From an uncultured Naasia sp. (GTDB lineage Bacteria; Actinomycetota; Actinomycetes; Actinomycetales; Microbacteriaceae), in the NCBI GenBank assembly GCA_913778905.1, contig CAJYYA010000016.1, forward strand, positions 62,001 through 126,000: a stretch of 64,000 nt of DNA, given 5' to 3'. Shown here one piece after another: positions 33,535-42,303 of the stretch (the stretch's first letter is position 1; each line of letters begins with the position of its first letter). The translations under genes were made by a program, and so were the position numbers. The notes below the pieces were generated by a model, which did no database searches, had not been told where the DNA came from, and saw nothing but the letters and a program-made list of their open reading frames with translations.

Positions 33535-36468
33535 ATGAGAACGACCCGATCCGGCCCTCGAACGGCGCTCGCCGTGCTCGCGGCTACGACCACGGCCCTG
33601 CTGGGGGCCACTCTCGCGTCGCCTGCTTCCGCGGCGAGCGACGCCCCGATCATCCATTACACGTTCGACCAGGCGGGTGCGGACGGAACCGTTCCCGACG
33701 TCTCCGGCAACGGGAACACCGCATTCATCAAACGCAACGGCGCGCAGGTGCGCGACGGCCTCATCGATCTCCCGGGGGGCTCGTCCTCCTCGGCCCCCTA
33801 CGTCGACATCCCCACGACCAACCTCGTCGGCAAGAAGGACCTGACGTTCTCCACCTGGCTGTCGCCTCGCAGCGGACCGGCCGATGTCGCCGCCGCTTTC
33901 GTCGGAGCCCCCGTCGCCTCCGGAGCCTCCTACTCGTCCGGTTACTGGCTGCTCGACCCGACCAACCGGTCCGGTTACGTCAAATCGGTCGTCACGAACT
34001 CGGTCTCCGGGCAGCCCTGGGGAACGGAAGTCGGCCCCGGTGCGACCAACGCAGCGACCAGTGGCGTCAAGACCCCCTCGGGCCTGTCGCTCTACACGAC
34101 CGTGATCGACGGGACCAACGGCACCATGACGGTCTACGTCAACGGCGCGCGCGTTCAACAGACGAGCATCGCGCGCAACGTCTCGTCGTTCGGCAACTCG
34201 CTCGTCGCCTACATCGCGCGATCGACCTACCCCGACGCGGGCTGGAGCGGACAGGTGGACGACTACGCCGTCTACGACCGGGCACTCTCCGGCGATCAGG
34301 TCAGCGCGCTCTATTCGGGCGAGGCGATCGACCGGGCGGTGGCTTCGGTGAAGATCCAGACCTCCGCCATCGACGACTTCGCCCTCCCGGCGAGCGCCTC
34401 GGGTGTGTCGATCACGTGGGCGTCGAACAACCCCGCCATCGTCGTGACCAACGGGACCGCGGACGTGGTCCGCCCGTCCGCCGGATCCGGTGACGCCTCG
34501 GTGCTCCTCACCGGCACCTACACGGTCGGCTCGCAGACCCGCGCGGTCGACTACCCCGTCACGGTCACCGCCGAGGTGAGCGACGCCGACAAGGTGACGC
34601 GCGATCTGGCCGCCGTCTCGATCGCTCAGGCATCGGATGTGCGCACCAACGTGTCCGTGCCGACCACCGGCGCTCTCGGCTCGGCCTTCACCTGGAGTGT
34701 CGTCAGCGCCGGCGGCGCCACGATCCGCGACGGCGCCGCCTCGACGAGTCGCACCGTCGTGGTCGACCGGCCGGCCGCCGGTTCCCCGGCGAAGGAGGTC
34801 GTCGTCCGCGTGACGGCGAAGAGCGCTTCCGTCACCCAGACGCGCGACATCACGCTCGCACTGCAGCCGCTGCCGACCGGAACGGATGACACCGAGGCTT
34901 ACGTGTGGGCGTTCTTCACGGGTGAGGGCGACGGCGCCGAGCGCGTCAGCCTCGGCGCCTCGAAGGGCAACGACGCTCTCGCGTGGAACACGCTGAACGA
35001 CGGTAGGCCCGTGTTCACCTCCACGCAGGGCACGCAAGGCCTGCGCGACCCGTTCATCGTGCGCTCCCCCGAGGGCGACCGCTTCTTCATGCTCGCGACC
35101 GACCTCAAGATCGCCGGCCTGGCGGGCGGCTTCGACACGGCGCAGCGTTCCGGCTCGAAGTACATCGAGGTGTGGGAGTCCAACGACCTCGTCAACTGGT
35201 CCGAGCAGCGCCATGTGAAGGTCTCGACCGACTTCGCCGGCAACACGTGGGCGCCCGAGGCGTACTGGGATGCCGAGCTCGACACCTATGTCGTGTTCTG
35301 GGCGTCGAACATGTACCCGACGGCCTACGTCGCCGACCGTACGGCCGTCACCTACAACCAGATGATGTACGCGACGACCGACGATTTCGTCACCTTCTCG
35401 CCGGCCAAGCCGTGGATCGACGTCAAGCGCGGCACGGGTCGGGGAACCATCGACTCGACGGTCGCGAAGGACGGCGACACCTACTACCGGTTCACGAAGG
35501 ACGAGGCGTCGATGACTCTCCGCGAGGAGCGCAGCACGAACCTCCTCGCCACCGTCAGCGGGTCGTCGCTCCCCGGCACCTCGGGTCCGGCGGACCAGTG
35601 GACGCTCATCAAGGAGCGGGTGGCATCGGGTCTGCCCAACGGCGAGCCGAACGGTGTCTATTCGAGCGGCGAGGGCCCCAACATCTTCCGCGCAAACGAG
35701 GGAGATGTGAACGGCAAGGACTGGTTCCTGTTCATCGACCAGCCCGACTACCACGGCGGCCCGAACCACTACGTTCCGTTCGGATCGGACGACCTCGCCA
35801 ACGGCGACTCGTGGCAGCCCTTCGGCGCGAAGCTCCGTCAGGGGCTCCCGCAGAACGCCGATGGCGGCAAGCCGCGTCACGGCACCGTCATCCCGGTGAC
35901 GCGCGCCGAGTACCAGAAGGTGCTGGAGTCGTACGCTCCCGCGATCGCGGTGAAGTCGGTCGCTCCCGTCGCCGTTTCGACGGTCGAGGGTGCGGCGCCG
36001 ACTCTGCCGGGGACGGCCTCGCTCACCACGGCCGCCGGTGCCACCAGCTCCGTCGCCGTGACGTGGGACGCCGTTGCGAAGGAGTCGTACGCGAAGCCCG
36101 GCACCTTCACCGTGAAGGGCATCGCGCAGGACGCGTCCCGTCAGCCGGTCGAGGCGAAGGTGACGGTCACGTCGAAGACGCTGAACTTCACCACCACGGT
36201 GGCGAACCGGTGCGTGTCCGGCAAGGTCGTCACGAACGTGACCGTCCGCAACGGCGAGACCTTCCCCGTGACCGTCTCGATCGTGACTCCGTCGGGCACC
36301 AAGTCGGATGTCGTCGTCGCAGCGGGCAAGTCGACCGCGGCCGCCTTCTCCACGCGTCTCGCCTCCATCGGCGCCGCCTCGGTCTCCGCGACCGCGAAGG
36401 CGACGGTCGACGGGACGGAGCGGGTGACCACTCAGACGGTGGCCTACGCGGCGGCCGGCTGCCAGTAA
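33535..36468 (+). CDS. Large secreted multidomain GH43-type glycosidase
   Basis: 977 residues from ATG 33535. Signal peptide to about residue 33 (SPASA). A LamG/concanavalin-like domain follows (about 38-262: IIHYTFDQAG ... GQVDDYAVYDRALSGDQV), then two atrophied bacterial Ig-like domains (about 265-450). The GH43-type propeller (about 453-798) has GLRDPFIVRSPEGDRFFMLATD, VWESNDLVNWS, TWAPEAYWDAELDTYVVFWAS and KPRHGTVIPV. A bacterial Ig domain (VTWDAVAKESYAKPGTFTVKG) and a final beta-sandwich of about 95 residues complete it. The catalytic blocks closely match those of the GH43 at 26546-28021 but the accessory domains differ. No sortase motif is present, so it is probably released. Arabinan or xylan debranching is likely. 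Confidence 0.87.
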   Translation: MRTTRSGPRTALAVLAATTTALLGATLASPASAASDAPIIHYTFDQAGADGTVPDVSGNGNTAFIKRNGAQVRDGLIDLPGGSSSSAPYVDIPTTNLVGKKDLTFSTWLSPRSGPADVAAAFVGAPVASGASYSSGYWLLDPTNRSGYVKSVVTNSVSGQPWGTEVGPGATNAATSGVKTPSGLSLYTTVIDGTNGTMTVYVNGARVQQTSIARNVSSFGNSLVAYIARSTYPDAGWSGQVDDYAVYDRALSGDQVSALYSGEAIDRAVASVKIQTSAIDDFALPASASGVSITWASNNPAIVVTNGTADVVRPSAGSGDASVLLTGTYTVGSQTRAVDYPVTVTAEVSDADKVTRDLAAVSIAQASDVRTNVSVPTTGALGSAFTWSVVSAGGATIRDGAASTSRTVVVDRPAAGSPAKEVVVRVTAKSASVTQTRDITLALQPLPTGTDDTEAYVWAFFTGEGDGAERVSLGASKGNDALAWNTLNDGRPVFTSTQGTQGLRDPFIVRSPEGDRFFMLATDLKIAGLAGGFDTAQRSGSKYIEVWESNDLVNWSEQRHVKVSTDFAGNTWAPEAYWDAELDTYVVFWASNMYPTAYVADRTAVTYNQMMYATTDDFVTFSPAKPWIDVKRGTGRGTIDSTVAKDGDTYYRFTKDEASMTLREERSTNLLATVSGSSLPGTSGPADQWTLIKERVASGLPNGEPNGVYSSGEGPNIFRANEGDVNGKDWFLFIDQPDYHGGPNHYVPFGSDDLANGDSWQPFGAKLRQGLPQNADGGKPRHGTVIPVTRAEYQKVLESYAPAIAVKSVAPVAVSTVEGAAPTLPGTASLTTAAGATSSVAVTWDAVAKESYAKPGTFTVKGIAQDASRQPVEAKVTVTSKTLNFTTTVANRCVSGKVVTNVTVRNGETFPVTVSIVTPSGTKSDVVVAAGKSTAAAFSTRLASIGAASVSATAKATVDGTERVTTQTVAYAAAGCQ

Positions 36469-36485
36469 TCCGAATCGATCCACCT

Positions 36486-36530
36486 GGGCCCGCGGGCTCG
36501 TGCCTCACAGCACGGGCCCGCGGGCCCTTT
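36486..36530 (+). terminator. Terminator after the large GH43 gene
   Basis: An 18-nt arm at 36486-36503 (GGGCCCGCGGGCTCGTGC) pairs with 36510-36527 with one G-T pair and a 6-nt loop, followed by TTT. It begins 18 bp after the stop codon. Confidence 0.85.
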
Positions 36531-36576
36531 CCATCACCCGCCCGGCCTTGCCCGTCGCAGGTGGGCCGAGCAGACT

Positions 36577-37089
36577 GTGGAGATGGGGCCCGACCACTGG
36601 CACGACTTCGAGACCCGGATCGTCCTCGTGGGTCCCGACTACGGGTGTTCGGTCATCTGGTTCAGCGACCCGGTGCCCTATGAAGAGACGCGACTGTCGT
36701 CAGACCTCGTCCGGCGTCTCACGGCGTGGGAGGAGCTCTACTACCGGGGCCTCGACGACGAGATGAAGTGGAGGTCCGGTCAGCTACGCGAGCGCTTCGG
36801 GCTCGACGGTATCGAGCTCAGCGATGCGGTATCGAAGGAGATCGGCCCCGAGTTCGAGGTGCGGTTGCGCTCGAACGGCGCGATTCAAGATCCCCCTCCC
36901 TTCGTGAGCGACACTCCCGCAACCAATTCGGCGGCTCGCGAAGCTTTCGCGTTCCGCGCTCGGCGAGCTCGCGACGACTGGGCGCGACTTCGGAGAATCC
37001 AGGCGGAGAACGAGACCGGGTCGCCGATCTGGTCGGCCCACTCCGCATCAGGTGCGATCTTCCGGCCGAACGACGTCGATCGGCTGTGA
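36577..37089 (+). CDS. Hypothetical protein
   Basis: About 170 residues from GTG 36577 (or ATG 36583, which would remove two). No family recognised. The protein is soluble, rich in charged residues and Trp/Tyr, with EETRLSSDLVRRLTAWEELYYRG and a C-terminal RARRARDDWARLRRIQAENETG that looks helical. No signal peptide or membrane segment. Codon use is G/C-rich at third positions like its neighbours, which supports it being a real gene. It is preceded by a strong terminator and followed by nhaA, so it has its own promoter. Confidence 0.6.
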   Translation: MEMGPDHWHDFETRIVLVGPDYGCSVIWFSDPVPYEETRLSSDLVRRLTAWEELYYRGLDDEMKWRSGQLRERFGLDGIELSDAVSKEIGPEFEVRLRSNGAIQDPPPFVSDTPATNSAAREAFAFRARRARDDWARLRRIQAENETGSPIWSAHSASGAIFRPNDVDRL

Positions 37090-37208
37090 GCGACTCGTCA
37101 GCGGCGGTCCGCTAGCGTGTCATGCGGTGCGTCGCCGCGCCGCATGGTGAGCCGGGAAGTCTGGTCGGCACGGAGTCATCCGTCGCCCCCTCAGAGACCC
37201 AGGAATCC

Positions 37209-38450
37209 ATGACCGCCAGTCACGCTCCCCTCACGCGCCGCGCGCGGATCGCACGCTACCTCGCCCTCGACACCACGGGCGGGTTGCTGCTGCTCGGCGC
37301 CACCGTCCTCGCCCTCGTCGCGGCCAACTCGCCGCTCAGCGGCACGTACTCCGCGGTGCGGGACTTCACCTTCGGCCCCGAGTCCCTCCACCTCGATCTG
37401 TCCGTCGGAGCGTGGGCGGCCGACGGTCTGCTCGCGATCTTCTTCTTCGTGGTCGGCCTCGAGCTCAAGCACGAGTTCGTGGCCGGCAGCCTCCGCGATC
37501 TCCGGGTGGCCGCTCTGCCCATCGCGGCGGCGATCGGAGGCGTGGCCGTCCCCGCGCTCATCTTCACCGTCATCAACCTGAACACCGGCGGCGATGCCCT
37601 CCGCGGATGGGCGATCCCTGCGGCGACGGACATCGCGTTCGCGGTCGCCGTCATTGCCGTCGTCGGGCGGAAGCTGCCGCCGGCGCTGCGCACCTTCCTG
37701 CTCACGCTCGCGGTCGTCGACGATCTGCTCGCCATCTCGATCATCGCCGTCTTCTACAGCGACGGGATCTCGCTCCTCCCCCTCGGTATCGCGCTCGTGC
37801 CGCTCGCCCTCTTCACCCTGCTGGTGCGTCGAGGAGTTCGCGCCTGGTACCTGCTCATCCCCCTCGGCGTCATCGTGTGGGCCCTGGTGCACGCCTCGGG
37901 CATCCACGCCACGATCGCCGGTGTCGCCCTCGGACTCGTCGTGCCCGCTATCGCGACCAGGAGGAACGGCGTCAGCCACGGCGGCGAGCTGGTTCCCCTG
38001 ACCGAGCATTTCGCGGCGAAGTGGAGTCCGGTCTCATCCGGATTCGCTGTGCCGGTCTTCGCGTTCTTCGCCGCCGGGGTCGCGATCGGGGGCGTCGACG
38101 GTCTCATCGCCTCATTGACGGACCCCGTGGCGCTCGGGATCATCGTCGCCCTCGTCCTCGGCAAGCCGCTGGGCATCACGGGCACCTCGTTCCTCATGAC
38201 GCGCCTGTCGGGCATCCGGATCGCTCCCGACCTCCGATGGGGTGACATGATCGGCATGTCGTTCGTGGCCGGCATCGGCTTCACGGTGTCGCTCCTGATC
38301 GGCGAACTCGCGTTCGGAGCGGAGTCCCTCAGCGGTGAGCACGTCAAGATCGGCGTGCTCCTCGGGTCGCTCATCGCCGCGGCGATCGGAGCGGCGATCC
38401 TGATCACGCGGAGCCGTCGGCTGCCGCAGCCGGATCAGCGCGCGACGTAG
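37209..38450 (+). CDS. nhaA: Na+/H+ antiporter NhaA
   Basis: 413 residues from ATG 37209 (MTASHAPLTRR), preceded by AGGA. NhaA features: FFFVVGLELKHEF, ATDIAFAVAVIAVVG with the conserved TDIAF unwound-helix motif, LLTLAVVDDLLAI carrying the adjacent aspartates that bind Na+/H+, GIHATIAGVALG, and the GKPLGITG and FVAGIGFTVSLLI blocks near the end. It exchanges internal Na+ for protons at alkaline pH. The usual twelve helices are predicted. Single gene, no visible operon partner. Confidence 0.95.
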   Translation: MTASHAPLTRRARIARYLALDTTGGLLLLGATVLALVAANSPLSGTYSAVRDFTFGPESLHLDLSVGAWAADGLLAIFFFVVGLELKHEFVAGSLRDLRVAALPIAAAIGGVAVPALIFTVINLNTGGDALRGWAIPAATDIAFAVAVIAVVGRKLPPALRTFLLTLAVVDDLLAISIIAVFYSDGISLLPLGIALVPLALFTLLVRRGVRAWYLLIPLGVIVWALVHASGIHATIAGVALGLVVPAIATRRNGVSHGGELVPLTEHFAAKWSPVSSGFAVPVFAFFAAGVAIGGVDGLIASLTDPVALGIIVALVLGKPLGITGTSFLMTRLSGIRIAPDLRWGDMIGMSFVAGIGFTVSLLIGELAFGAESLSGEHVKIGVLLGSLIAAAIGAAILITRSRRLPQPDQRAT

Positions 38451-38560
38451 ATCGACACCCGGCCGTCGAACGAGGTCGGCCTGGACGCGGCCCGCCTACT
38501 TCGCGTGGCCCTGCCTTGCCCGTGTACGGACCGGGGCTGGGGTGCCCGCGTTCGGTAGCA

Positions 38561-38580
38561 ACAACAACGTCTCAGCAGTG
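38561..38580. repeat. Isolated half of a CTCAGCAGGA-type element at the broken end of the GNAT remnant
   Basis: ACAACAACGTCTCAGCAGTG closely matches ACAACAACGCTTCAGCAGGA at 38826-38845 in the full element on the other side of the remnant gene. The stop codon of the truncated gene (38572-38574) falls inside this repeat. Confidence 0.55.
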
Positions 38581-38781
38581 AACCACCACTGCGTTCCGGA
38601 CGAGGCCGCGGACGGTCTCCGAGTCCGCCTCGTCGAAATGCGGATAGGTGATGAAGCCGCGGCCCCCGGTGAACCGCACGAGCCGCAACGGCCCGAGTCG
38701 TTCCGAGGCGATGGCGCTCGGCGTCTCCGCCTCGGTGCGGAGTTGCGAGTCGTAAGCCTGCAAATAGTCGACGGTAGTCAT
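38572..38781 (-). pseudogene. Truncated N-terminus of a GNAT-type N-acetyltransferase
   Basis: 69 residues from ATG 38781, which has a good GGAGGA site. MTTVDYLQAYDSQLRTEAETP ... GPLRLVRFTGGRGFITYPHFDEAD resembles, from memory, the N-terminal non-catalytic segment of actinobacterial GNAT proteins (AYDxQLR ... GPLxRxxF...GG.GFxTY). The frame then ends VRNAVVVHC at a TGA that is part of a GCAGGA-type repeat. The acetyl-CoA-binding domain is absent. Repeat copies flank it on both sides (38561-38580 and 38814-38894), suggesting that repeat insertion or recombination deleted the rest. It could also be an expressed small protein; family assignment is moderate. Confidence 0.5.
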
Positions 38782-38813
38782 CTCCTCCGAGCGTAGGGGG
38801 GCGAACGCCCCTG

Positions 38814-38894
38814 CGCTCAGCAGGAACAACAACGCTTCAGCAGGACCAAATCGGCGATTAGCTTCTGCTGAGGCGTCGAAGTTACTGCTGGGCG
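38814..38894. repeat. GCAGGA phased dyad element, CTCAGCAGGA variant (second copy)
   Basis: The direct motif TCAGCAGGA occurs at 38817-38825 and 38837-38845 (20 bp apart). The inverse core CTGCTG begins at 38865 and 38885 (20 bp apart; TTCTGCTGAGGC and TTACTGCTGGGC). The architecture is the same as at 2531-2610. The direct copies abut the 5' end of the GNAT remnant. Confidence 0.7.
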
Positions 38895-39002
38895 CGAGGG
38901 GAGCGCGAGAGAAGTCCGGTCAGGGGTGGTCAGACGTTCAGCGGCGATTGCGGTGGCCCAGCCCGGTCCTCGCTCGCGCCCGACCCAAGGCCGGCATAGG
39001 CC

Positions 39003-42000
39003 TCAGGCCCGACGCCGGCGACTCACCAGGACCACCGCCACCACCGATCCGACAGCGAGCAGGAGCGCGCCCGTGATCCACACCCACTGCCACGCGGAGG
39101 CCTGCATCGAGATCTGCGCTTCCGAAGACGCGATGAGATCCCCGTCGGCGGTGACGAAGACCGCACGATAGGCGTCGCCATCATCCTCTCCGCTCATCGC
39201 GTCCACCGTCAGGGACGCTGTCACCGAGTGCTGTCCGAGCGCCCGCGGGCCGGAGACGCCGTCGGAGACCGTCACGGCCGACGGCAGATCGAGGGGCGTC
39301 CACTCCGATGATCCGGCCTCGCGCTTCTCCCAACGCACGACGGCGGATCCGGCCCGGATCGGCTCCGTCGCAGACGCCAACACCACGTCGCCCGGAAGGG
39401 TCCCTGAGCCGAGCGCTGCCGGAGCCGAGGTCGGACTCGGGGTCGGATCCGGAGTGGGGGTCGGGGACGGGGTCGGAGACGGAGCATCCGTCGGGTCCGG
39501 TGCAGGGGCCGGAGAATCAGTCGGCGCTGGATCCGGGTCGGACGGCGCCCCGGAGTCCGTCGAGTCGGAGCCCGGTGCGGTCGCTGCCGCGGCCGCCGTA
39601 GCCGGATCCACTGCCGCCGTCGCCGTGAGCGTGACGCTTCCGCCCATCGGAGCCGTCGTGGCATCCGGGCTGTCGGTCACGGTGGCCTTCGGTGACGCGC
39701 CGACCTGCCACGATCCGTCGATGAGAGCGACCGGCACGGCGGAGCTCGTGAGATCGAGCGACCCCATGTCTCCACTGACCGTCGCCGACACACTGCAGGC
39801 GAGCGCGAACCCCGTGGTGCCCGCGGGCCACGACGAAGCCGGCGCGATGTCGTTCGTGACCGAGACGGCGGTGCCCCACGGCTTGTCCACTGCCAGCGTC
39901 CGACCGGACGCATCAGCGGCCGTCCACGTCACGTCCCCGTAGGAGACGGTCTGACCGCCCGCGAGGGTTCCGTCGGCCCAGCTCGGTGCGTTGCAGACCG
40001 CGGTGTCGGGGGTATCGCCGACCGCGACAGCCGGATCCGTACTCGCCTCGGGCACCTCGGCATCCGGGTCGGCGATGTTGGCGGCGATCCACGCGTCCAT
40101 AGCCGCTCCACAGCGGGTCGGAACGCCCCAGACCGTCGTGCAGCCGGGGTCTGTCGGCAGATCGAGCACCGGCCAGACCCGCTGCGTGTAGGTGTCGGCG
40201 GCGTCCACGGCGGGGTCATGCACGGTGCCACTGGCATCGAGGAAGGCCAGTACCCACGGCGGCATCGACCCCACGCCTTCGTTGACCGGGATCATGCACA
40301 CCAACCGATCATTGCAGCCGCTGTTTTGCCCGGAGACCTGCAGAGCCGGGACCTGATCGCTGCTCGGTGCCACCGACCAGGTCGCGGCCCCCGTGTAGTT
40401 GTGGGTGAACCAGTTGGCCGACACCAGGGTGTAGTCGCTCTCCTGACGGCCTGCCCACCACCTCGAGACAATGTCGTCGCCACAGAGAACGCCGTCGATC
40501 GGGATGACCATGCATGCGACGGGGAGGTCAGGCCCGGCGTACCAACTATTCATGGGGTGCTTCACCACGTCAGGCATATCGGGCATGTCATAGGAATTGG
40601 CAAACAACGGCGCGCTCGGAAAATAAAGATTTCGGTGCGCCGACGTCGCCGTCTCCTGCGGGAGCCAGTAGATGGATCCTGCGACGGAGAACTGGCCGCT
40701 GCCGTTGGCTCTCTGATTCGCGGCCATGGCGCTGAGCACGTCGACCGGCGCGAACGGCTGCACCCCGAAAGCGTCGTAGGTGTCCGCGTCGTCGTCGATC
40801 TCCTGACGCGCAGACATCTTCTGTCCTGCGGTTCCCTGGTGCGACGCAGTGAGGCCCGCAGCAAGCTGGTTCCACTCAGTGGACCCGGCGGAGCTCCACC
40901 CGGACCATCCGGCGAAGGTCGTGTCGAACGCACCCGCGGGCCCCTGGGGCGTCGCCTGGGCGGCGCCGTCTCCGAAGGCATCGGGGTTTCGAGCCCACAG
41001 CCGCGACGGGATCGCGGTGGAGCTGGCGATCCCGGTGACGTCCGACCCCAGCGCGAGCACCACATCGTCGTCCGAGTAGGGGACGCCGGCCTGCTCCCAC
41101 TGCGTGACGATGTCGGCGCGGAAGTTCTGCGTGAAGGTGAGGGTCGAGGCGCAGAGCGCGTAGGCGTCGGATCCTTTCTGCACGCTCGAACACGCGTGCG
41201 CGGCCTCCTCGGTCGTGAGAGGGGCCACCTCGGTGGCGTACCCCTGCACGGCTTGCAGGTAGGCCGCCTGCTGAAGGAGGTACACCGCTTGCGCCTGAAC
41301 CGTCTGCCAGTACATGACCAGGTCCTGAAGAGACGAGTAGTACTCCTCGTCCCCCACCCAGGCCCCCGCGGCGGTCGTCGACGCCGCTGCGATGGCCGAC
41401 GGCGATGCCGTTCGGTTGCGCCAGTCGTCGAGGTAGGCCTTCCCGCACGCCTCGATGACGCCGTGGCTCCCGCCGGTGGACACGAGTCGGTTGTGGGCAG
41501 CCAGGATCGCGGCCCCCAGATCGGTACCGTCGATGAAGGTCTGCGAGGTCTTGCCCGCACCGAACACGGTCTGCACGAAGCCGTCGGTCTGCTTCTTGAG
41601 ATTCTCGACGTCCGACATGTCGTCGATGGTCTTCATCTGCGAGATCATCTGGTTGTACTCGTTCTGAGCCGACTCGACGTCGGTGAGGAGGTCGGTGAGC
41701 TCGGACGTCTCGACGTCGCAGGTGCCCATCAGGGCATCGAGATCCGCCTGCCTGACCTCGGAGTCGATGGCGTCGAGGTCCTGCTGGACCGACGCGAGCT
41801 GGTTCTCCACGTCGCCGAGCTTCGACATCACATCGCCGAGGGACGGGCCCGAGTCCGTCAGCAGCATCGAGATGAGAGGGCCGGCGAAGGTGAGGACGCC
41901 GGATCCGGCCAGGAAGCCGATGGATTTCTCGATACCGAAGACCTTGCCGGCAGAGGTGAACGTCTTGCTGAGCGCATTCGCCCAGTTCTCCAGCTTCGAC

Positions 42001-42104
42001 GACGCCGCATAGGCCGGCGGCGTGGAGGCGACCGGAGCGACCGATGCCCCGACCCCGACCAGGGTCGCGACCGTGATAGTGGCTACGGCATGACGAATGC
42101 GCAT
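39003..42104 (-). CDS. Large secreted, membrane-anchored protein with coiled-coil N-terminus and Pro/Thr stalk
   Basis: 1033 residues from ATG 42104 (GGGGGAGG upstream). Signal peptide to about residue 33 (PAYA). A short amphipathic part, then a hydrophobic stretch at about 60-82 (IEKSIGFLAGSGVLTFAGPL), then long heptad-rich helices (about 95-175: VENQLASVQQDLDAIDSEVR and onwards). The middle (about 250-850) is a Trp- and Cys-containing globular region with no recognised family. A proline/threonine/aspartate-rich stalk spans about 855-899. A beta-sandwich and one membrane helix (about 1005-1028) ending in RRRRA close the protein. There is no LPxTG-like motif, so it is membrane-anchored. The helical hairpin is reminiscent of alpha-helical pore-forming proteins, but that is only a suggestion. 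Confidence 0.75.
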   Translation of the reverse strand: MRIRHAVATITVATLVGVGASVAPVASTPPAYAASSKLENWANALSKTFTSAGKVFGIEKSIGFLAGSGVLTFAGPLISMLLTDSGPSLGDVMSKLGDVENQLASVQQDLDAIDSEVRQADLDALMGTCDVETSELTDLLTDVESAQNEYNQMISQMKTIDDMSDVENLKKQTDGFVQTVFGAGKTSQTFIDGTDLGAAILAAHNRLVSTGGSHGVIEACGKAYLDDWRNRTASPSAIAAASTTAAGAWVGDEEYYSSLQDLVMYWQTVQAQAVYLLQQAAYLQAVQGYATEVAPLTTEEAAHACSSVQKGSDAYALCASTLTFTQNFRADIVTQWEQAGVPYSDDDVVLALGSDVTGIASSTAIPSRLWARNPDAFGDGAAQATPQGPAGAFDTTFAGWSGWSSAGSTEWNQLAAGLTASHQGTAGQKMSARQEIDDDADTYDAFGVQPFAPVDVLSAMAANQRANGSGQFSVAGSIYWLPQETATSAHRNLYFPSAPLFANSYDMPDMPDVVKHPMNSWYAGPDLPVACMVIPIDGVLCGDDIVSRWWAGRQESDYTLVSANWFTHNYTGAATWSVAPSSDQVPALQVSGQNSGCNDRLVCMIPVNEGVGSMPPWVLAFLDASGTVHDPAVDAADTYTQRVWPVLDLPTDPGCTTVWGVPTRCGAAMDAWIAANIADPDAEVPEASTDPAVAVGDTPDTAVCNAPSWADGTLAGGQTVSYGDVTWTAADASGRTLAVDKPWGTAVSVTNDIAPASSWPAGTTGFALACSVSATVSGDMGSLDLTSSAVPVALIDGSWQVGASPKATVTDSPDATTAPMGGSVTLTATAAVDPATAAAAATAPGSDSTDSGAPSDPDPAPTDSPAPAPDPTDAPSPTPSPTPTPDPTPSPTSAPAALGSGTLPGDVVLASATEPIRAGSAVVRWEKREAGSSEWTPLDLPSAVTVSDGVSGPRALGQHSVTASLTVDAMSGEDDGDAYRAVFVTADGDLIASSEAQISMQASAWQWVWITGALLLAVGSVVAVVLVSRRRRA

Positions 42105-42204
42105 GAATGCCTCCCCCGGCATCGCCCGGCGCCCCGGGACTCACAGACCATCCCCCCGGATGCCCGAAATCGACACTAGAGAAGCGGGGAAACCGAGGAA
42201 AGTT

Positions 42205-42229
42205 CCCTTTCGAGGGGCCCTCGAAAGGG
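42205..42229. terminator. Perfect short hairpin in the gap before catalase
   Basis: CCCTTTCGAGGG (42205-42216) and CCCTCGAAAGGG (42218-42229) form a 12-bp perfect inverted repeat around a single G. It lies next to the catalase terminator and upstream of the large secreted protein gene. Confidence 0.4.
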
Positions 42230-42264
42230 CGATGCCCCGACAGGATCGACCTGCCGGGGCATCG
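42230..42264 (-). terminator. Catalase terminator
   Basis: CGATGCCCCG (42230-42239) pairs with CGGGGCATCG (42255-42264), with a further CAGG/CCTG inner stem, 39 bp after the catalase stop codon on the minus strand. Confidence 0.7.
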
Positions 42265-42303
42265 TCATGGGCGTCGACCGCGAGGGTCGGCTCGCGCTGA
42301 GGG

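Noticed and set aside
33505-36483. 992-codon open frame on the - strand opposite the large GH43 gene
   Set aside because: It mirrors the third-position G/C bias of the real gene. It has no signal peptide or domain, whereas the + strand encodes recognisable LamG, GH43 and Ig-like domains.
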